Source of the DNA: Bacteroidota bacterium
Lineage (GTDB): Bacteria > Bacteroidota > Bacteroidia > Chitinophagales > Chitinophagaceae
DNA: 10,346 nucleotides
Reading direction: 5' to 3'
Assembly (NCBI GenBank): GCA_023391015.1
Contig: JAEWBT010000050.1
Coordinates: 1 to 10,346, forward strand
In this document: one piece after another, positions 6,460 through 10,346 of the stretch
Numbering within the stretch: position 1 is the first letter of the stretch
Layout of the letters: every line of letters starts with the position of its first letter
Notes under the pieces: generated by a model
Database searches by the model: none
What the model was told of the DNA's origin: nothing
What the model saw: the letters and a program-made list of their open reading frames with translations, nothing else
Translations under genes and position numbers: made by a program

Positions 6460-6499
6460 ACGTCGTTTGAGACGTTACCCCAGTGTTAACTAAAGTTAA
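6460..6499. promoter_or_regulatory. Two adjacent inverted repeats upstream of the surface-protein gene
   Basis: ACGTC (6460-6464)/GACGT (6471-6475) around a 6-nt spacer, and TTAACT (6486-6491)/AGTTAA (6494-6499) around AA. The second is a compact 14-bp palindrome. Both are short enough to be chance in AT-rich DNA. They are recorded because they cluster in the only plausible control region for the large gene. Confidence 0.3.
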
Positions 6500-6572
6500 A
6501 TGATTGTTAAAATAAAGCCTTTGCGTTATAGGACTCGTTTATAATCTCAAACCCGTCTTAATTTGGCAGTCT

Positions 6573-6612
6573 GTCTCCTTGTTAAAAAAGGCGAGGTGTG
6601 CCCGGCGGAGAC
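6573..6612 (+). promoter_or_regulatory. Possible leader stem-loop before the large surface-protein gene
   Basis: GTCTCC (6573-6578) can pair with GGAGAC (6607-6612), enclosing 28 nt, and the stem ends 50 nt before the ATG at 6663. It could be an mRNA leader structure. I do not match it to a known riboswitch class. Confidence 0.3.
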
Positions 6613-6662
6613 GTATTCAACACAGTCATAATCAACTTATTACACCCTTTTTACCCTTTTCT

Positions 6663-9600
6663 ATGAAAAGACTTTTTACCAAACTTGTTGCCCTGGCAAC
6701 CCTTGTATTGGTAGGTTCGACGGCAGCTCAGGCCCAGAGCACGGCGAACTATGCCTTTACGACGAACACAACCGGGTCGCTTTCGCAGGATGCGAATGGG
6801 AATGCGGTGAACATGACGGTGGCTGGCGGTGCAACGCAGCTGGTAGCAGACAACTCTGACCAAGGAACGTCTGGTGTAGTCAGTATTGGTTTTCCATTTA
6901 TTTTTATGGGAAACCAGTACACGCAGTTCTCTGCTTCTGCCAACAACATCCTGCAGTTGGGTTCAACCGCTGTCTCTACCTCAACTTATGTAGCATCGGG
7001 CGGTGCTGCAACGGCACCTAAATTTTCGGCACTTTCTTCTGATTCCCGGACTGCACTCGCTGCCAATGGCGGCGGGGTATTTTCCAGGGTGGTAGGCAGT
7101 GCACCTAACCGTTGCTTGGTAATACAATGGATTACTAACAGCTATTGGAGTGGTAATACTGCCGTCGATACCTTTCAGGTACGGCTCTATGAAACCTCTG
7201 GCATTGTAGAATACGTGTATGGCAGTATGCCGGCAGGTGAAGCGGTCTATAGTACCGGCTACCAAACCGGCTTTTCGGTAGGCACGGCTACTAACCAACT
7301 GGCAAGTGTAAATATCGCTACGAATACAGTCAGTTACAGTGCTTTTAATATCTATTCGGCTACCGTAAATACCAACTTTCCGAATATCCACACACCGTCT
7401 TCAGGGCAGCGCCGCGTTTATCGCTTCACACCGCCGGCGACTGCACCGGCAGACCCTACAACACTGACCTTCTCGGCAGTAGGTGCAAACGCCACTACGG
7501 TGAACTGGTTAGATAACAGTACGGATGAAGGCAGCTTCATTATTACCCGTGCGACCGATGCGGCCTTCACGCAGGGGGTAGTAGTAACAAGCGTTGCTTC
7601 GACCACAAGCACCGGAACCGGACAGGCCTATAGTTCTGTTCAGAGCGGCCTTGCTGCAGGTACTACCTATTATTATAAGATACAGACCATTGCGGAGGCC
7701 GTTCCAAGCGCCGGAATTACCGGCAATCAGGCGACTACCGGTGCAACCACTTATTACTGGATTGGACAGGTAAGTCCGGCACCATGGTCGGTGCCCTCTA
7801 ACTGGAACACCGCTCCGGACGGAAGTGGTTCTAACCGTGTAACGCCTGAGGCTACTGATATCCTGATTGTGGATGGCCTCGGCTTCAACCCCGGCGGCAA
7901 CGTAACCATCACAGTAGATGTTCCAAGCCACACCATCGGGCAGTTTCACGTAACGGACGGTACCAACCTGACGCTTGTTTCTGACAATACGACAACGCGT
8001 ACCATTACGCTGAGCGGCGCGCCGGGCGATGAGTTTCTGATCGCCAACGGTAGTACGCTCAACCTGAATGCTGCCGCCAACACCCCAGTGGCTTTTGCCT
8101 TCACCGGCAGTAATCATACCGGTACGATTGACGGTACGCTGAACCTGGGGGGCAACACAAATAATAAGCTGACCACCACCGGTAGTACCGGAACGGTGGT
8201 TACAGTGAGCAGCAACGGCGTAATCAATTTCACACAGACCGCGGCCACAAATCAGATTGCTAGCAGCACTGCCTCACTGGTCTTTGCCAACGGCTCTGTG
8301 CTCAATCTCAACGTAAATACTTTTCAGCCGCAGTTCCCTCTTGCTACCTGGAATACCTCTTCCAACCTGAATATTACCGGTGTAACAAGCGGTACTACTG
8401 CTCCGGCAAACAGTACGCAGACCTTTGGTAACATCATATGGAATAACCCGGGACAGACTGGAATTTTCCCCTTATTTAATACAAGTGGTACCATTAATGG
8501 TAACCTGACTGTTACCAACGCTGGTAGTGGTACGCTTCGGCTGACTACCAGCGGTTTTGTAACTATCAATGGCAATGTGGTTGTTACAGCAGGTACGAAC
8601 ACGACCAACGGAGCGCTACAGGGCGCAACGACCGGCGATGCAGTTATTAATGGCAATCTGACTGTTAATGGTGGTTCTGTTTCTCCTGCAAACGGAGCAG
8701 GTCGTTTGTGGGTGAACGGTAACACAACTATTGGCAGCGGCACTACGCTTTATACCAATCCGGCAGGCGGCACAACCAACCCACTCTTTATTCAGGCAGG
8801 TAGCATCATGACCAATAATGGTACTATCGTGGGTGTTCCAACTGGTGGTACGCTGTATTTTGGCGCTGCTGCAACGCCCACTTCTCAGACCTTCGCCGGC
8901 ACCGGCAGTTTTTCCGGAAATCTGGGTACCCTCAGTGTTGACGACGCAGGTCTGAACATTACGCACAACAATCAGTTCCGCGCACAGCGTGTGAACATGT
9001 TTACCGGTAACGTTACCGGTGGTTCCAAACTCACCATTGGAAACGGCGGAACGAATCCCGCGCAACTTCAGTTTGGTAACGGCGCTACAGGAACACCCCT
9101 GGCTGCGGGAAGCTTTGATGTTGCCCCGGTTCTGGATTTGGGTGCCGGAACTTATAACGTTTTCTACGGTCTGGAGCCTTCCGCCCGAATCAGTGGATTC
9201 GGTATTCCGACAAGCCGGAGCGTCAGCACGCTTACGGTTATCAATACTTATGGAGTTACGTTTGCAAGCCCCGCCTTTGTGGATGCACTGGTTATTAATG
9301 CAGGCGCCGGTCATATCACGACGAGTGCGACCAACCTGCTGACTATTACCGGCACAAGCACTACAGCGATTACAGGTGCTACGGCAACAAGCCATATCAA
9401 AGGCCCGCTGGCGCTCACGCTGCCTGCAAATATGACGGCTGCGGCTACTTATGTTTTCCCGATTGGCAAAAGCAGCTACAATCCCTTTGTGCTGGTGAAC
9501 CCGACTACCAACGCTGGTGGTACGGTAACCGTTCAGGCGGAAGTGTTTGATGGCAACAGCGGTGGTACGGCAGGCGCTTCCATCGGTACTCTGAATACGG

Positions 9601-10346
9601 ACCATTACTGGGCGGCTTCAATCACCAATGGTGCAGCCAACTTCACCAATACACGGATTCGCCTCATCGCAGCTCCTGGCAGCGCCGAGGTAATTGCGGC
9701 AGGCCCCACGCAAACTGGCGCTTACTCGCTGGTGGGTGGAGCCGTTGCCACGATAACTTCAACGGATATTACTTCCTCTGTGCCTGCAGCTACCACTATT
9801 GGTAACTATTATGTGATGGCTACCACAGCGGCACCTGTTCTTTCAAACCTGAATATTACGCCCTCTGGCACTCAGTGTACGAATGTGGCCCGCACCGTAA
9901 CCGTGGATATTGCATCAGGTGGCTCGGCTCTTACAAGTGTAACACTGAACTATCAGGTGAACGGCGGCGCGGTGCAGACGGTTACCATGACAAATACGAG
10001 CGGTAACACTTGGGAAGGTATTATTCCTACTGTTACGCCTTCTGATGGCACCGTGACCTGGAACGTATCTGCCACCGATGCAGCCGGCCTGTCGCGCAGC
10101 CTTGCCGGAACTTCTTATAAGGATGAGCCACTGAACGGCGTAATGGTTACTGTAACAAGAACGCCTGCAACTATTTGTGAGGGTGAAAGCAGCACGCTTT
10201 CTGTGGCGCTGAACAAAGGCGGCCTGGCTACTCTTGGTGCGGGCGCAACAACAGCTACTTCTTACGATGGTATTTTCTATCACCTTTATGGTGGCAATCA
10301 GGCGCAGTTCCTGGTAAAAGCCTCTGAGTTGACTGCGCTTGGTGTT
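6663..10346 (+). CDS. Very large exported multidomain surface protein, probable T9SS cargo (C-terminus beyond window)
   Basis: The frame opens at the ATG at 6663 and stays open for 1228 codons to the right edge. A Sec signal peptide (MKRLFTKLVALATLVLVGS) ends at AQA, with likely cleavage after residue 24. The mature chain is rich in Thr, Asn, Gly, Ala and Ser and poor in Cys. Order: an N-terminal domain with IGFPFIFMGNQYTQFS, typical of Bacteroidota extracellular proteins; a fibronectin-III-like module (about 262-348, ending TYYYKIQTI); a WxG...NWN block (about 365-405); beta-helix-like repeats with INGNLTV, INGNVVV and INGNLTV (about 612-690); a FPIGKSSYNPF domain (from 932); and an Ig-like segment with ICEGESSTL (Cys1172) like the repeats in adhesins and gliding proteins. 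A T9SS tail would be expected past the edge. Role: adhesion or surface layer, inferred. No Shine-Dalgarno sequence; the start is set by the signal peptide. Confidence 0.88.
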   Translation, partial: MKRLFTKLVALATLVLVGSTAAQAQSTANYAFTTNTTGSLSQDANGNAVNMTVAGGATQLVADNSDQGTSGVVSIGFPFIFMGNQYTQFSASANNILQLGSTAVSTSTYVASGGAATAPKFSALSSDSRTALAANGGGVFSRVVGSAPNRCLVIQWITNSYWSGNTAVDTFQVRLYETSGIVEYVYGSMPAGEAVYSTGYQTGFSVGTATNQLASVNIATNTVSYSAFNIYSATVNTNFPNIHTPSSGQRRVYRFTPPATAPADPTTLTFSAVGANATTVNWLDNSTDEGSFIITRATDAAFTQGVVVTSVASTTSTGTGQAYSSVQSGLAAGTTYYYKIQTIAEAVPSAGITGNQATTGATTYYWIGQVSPAPWSVPSNWNTAPDGSGSNRVTPEATDILIVDGLGFNPGGNVTITVDVPSHTIGQFHVTDGTNLTLVSDNTTTRTITLSGAPGDEFLIANGSTLNLNAAANTPVAFAFTGSNHTGTIDGTLNLGGNTNNKLTTTGSTGTVVTVSSNGVINFTQTAATNQIASSTASLVFANGSVLNLNVNTFQPQFPLATWNTSSNLNITGVTSGTTAPANSTQTFGNIIWNNPGQTGIFPLFNTSGTINGNLTVTNAGSGTLRLTTSGFVTINGNVVVTAGTNTTNGALQGATTGDAVINGNLTVNGGSVSPANGAGRLWVNGNTTIGSGTTLYTNPAGGTTNPLFIQAGSIMTNNGTIVGVPTGGTLYFGAAATPTSQTFAGTGSFSGNLGTLSVDDAGLNITHNNQFRAQRVNMFTGNVTGGSKLTIGNGGTNPAQLQFGNGATGTPLAAGSFDVAPVLDLGAGTYNVFYGLEPSARISGFGIPTSRSVSTLTVINTYGVTFASPAFVDALVINAGAGHITTSATNLLTITGTSTTAITGATATSHIKGPLALTLPANMTAAATYVFPIGKSSYNPFVLVNPTTNAGGTVTVQAEVFDGNSGGTAGASIGTLNTDHYWAASITNGAANFTNTRIRLIAAPGSAEVIAAGPTQTGAYSLVGGAVATITSTDITSSVPAATTIGNYYVMATTAAPVLSNLNITPSGTQCTNVARTVTVDIASGGSALTSVTLNYQVNGGAVQTVTMTNTSGNTWEGIIPTVTPSDGTVTWNVSATDAAGLSRSLAGTSYKDEPLNGVMVTVTRTPATICEGESSTLSVALNKGGLATLGAGATTATSYDGIFYHLYGGNQAQFLVKASELTALGV

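Larger units (their letters stand above)
5973..6662. other. Long AT-rich intergenic region without a supportable gene
   Basis: After the terminator there is one TTCCGGAA (5982-5989), then about 670 bp with no convincing coding sequence on either strand. A 60-codon open frame at 6112-6294 (minus) has no signal, family pattern or start context that I trust. The stretch from about 6250 to 6550 is markedly AT-rich and holds inverted repeats at 6350-6365, 6460-6475 and 6486-6499; 6573-6612 can form a leader stem. A weaker CCGGCT/AGCCGG repeat lies at 6094-6099/6121-6126. I found no complete -33/-7 promoter pair for the following gene; near matches to TAnnTTTG occur (for example 6558-6565) but lack a spaced -33 box. 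It may be a long regulated leader or the remnant of a lost gene. Confidence 0.55.

Noticed and set aside
8616..9605. 329-codon open frame on the minus strand inside the large surface-protein gene
   Set aside because: It is antisense to a clearly coding frame with a signal peptide and recognisable modules. Its product is Arg/Cys/Thr-rich with no domain pattern. Repetitive ACC/GGT-type codons leave the opposite strand free of stops. The other minus-strand frames at 6981-7391, 7509-8117 and 9915-10283 are dismissed for the same reason.

Overview
The window looks like chromosomal DNA of a member of the Bacteroidota. The reasons are a perfect TAnnTTTG -7 promoter box, starts without Shine-Dalgarno sequences, a Bacteroidota-style ComEC N-terminus, and two exported proteins with type IX secretion (T9SS) architecture. 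I cannot fix the genus; a Saprospiria- or Chitinophagia-like lineage is a guess. Gene content is moderately GC-rich, and the long gap before the last gene is clearly AT-rich.

Layout: three genes read leftward. They are the N-terminal third or less of comEC (1-486, cut by the window edge), an exported tetratricopeptide-repeat protein (733-2520), and a 346-residue protein of unknown family whose conserved-looking residues suggest a divergent kinase-like fold (2750-3790). A 162-bp divergent gap (3791-3952) separates these from three rightward genes. They are a family-4-type glycosyltransferase (3953-5083), a small exported protein with a fibronectin-III-like domain and a T9SS-tail-like C-terminus (5243-5905, with its own promoter and Rho-independent terminator), and the first 1228 residues of a very large exported, Thr/Asn/Gly-rich multidomain surface protein (6663 to beyond the right edge). 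The genes do not form one obvious pathway. The rightward half concerns the cell surface (glycosylation, secreted or anchored proteins), and the glycosyltransferase and surface proteins could be linked, but this is inference.

The most unusual signal is not a gene. The palindrome TTCCGGAA occurs 14 times in 10.3 kb, where chance predicts about 0.16. At least one copy lies in each of the five intergenic gaps. Copies occur as pairs 20, 20 and 10 bp apart, and the two 20-bp pairs form perfect hairpins just after stop codons. The gaps also hold a REP-like cluster of hairpins (566-691) and a perfect 12-bp-arm palindrome (2694-2721). The 757-bp gap 5906-6662 holds a strong terminator and several operator-like palindromes but no gene that I can support.
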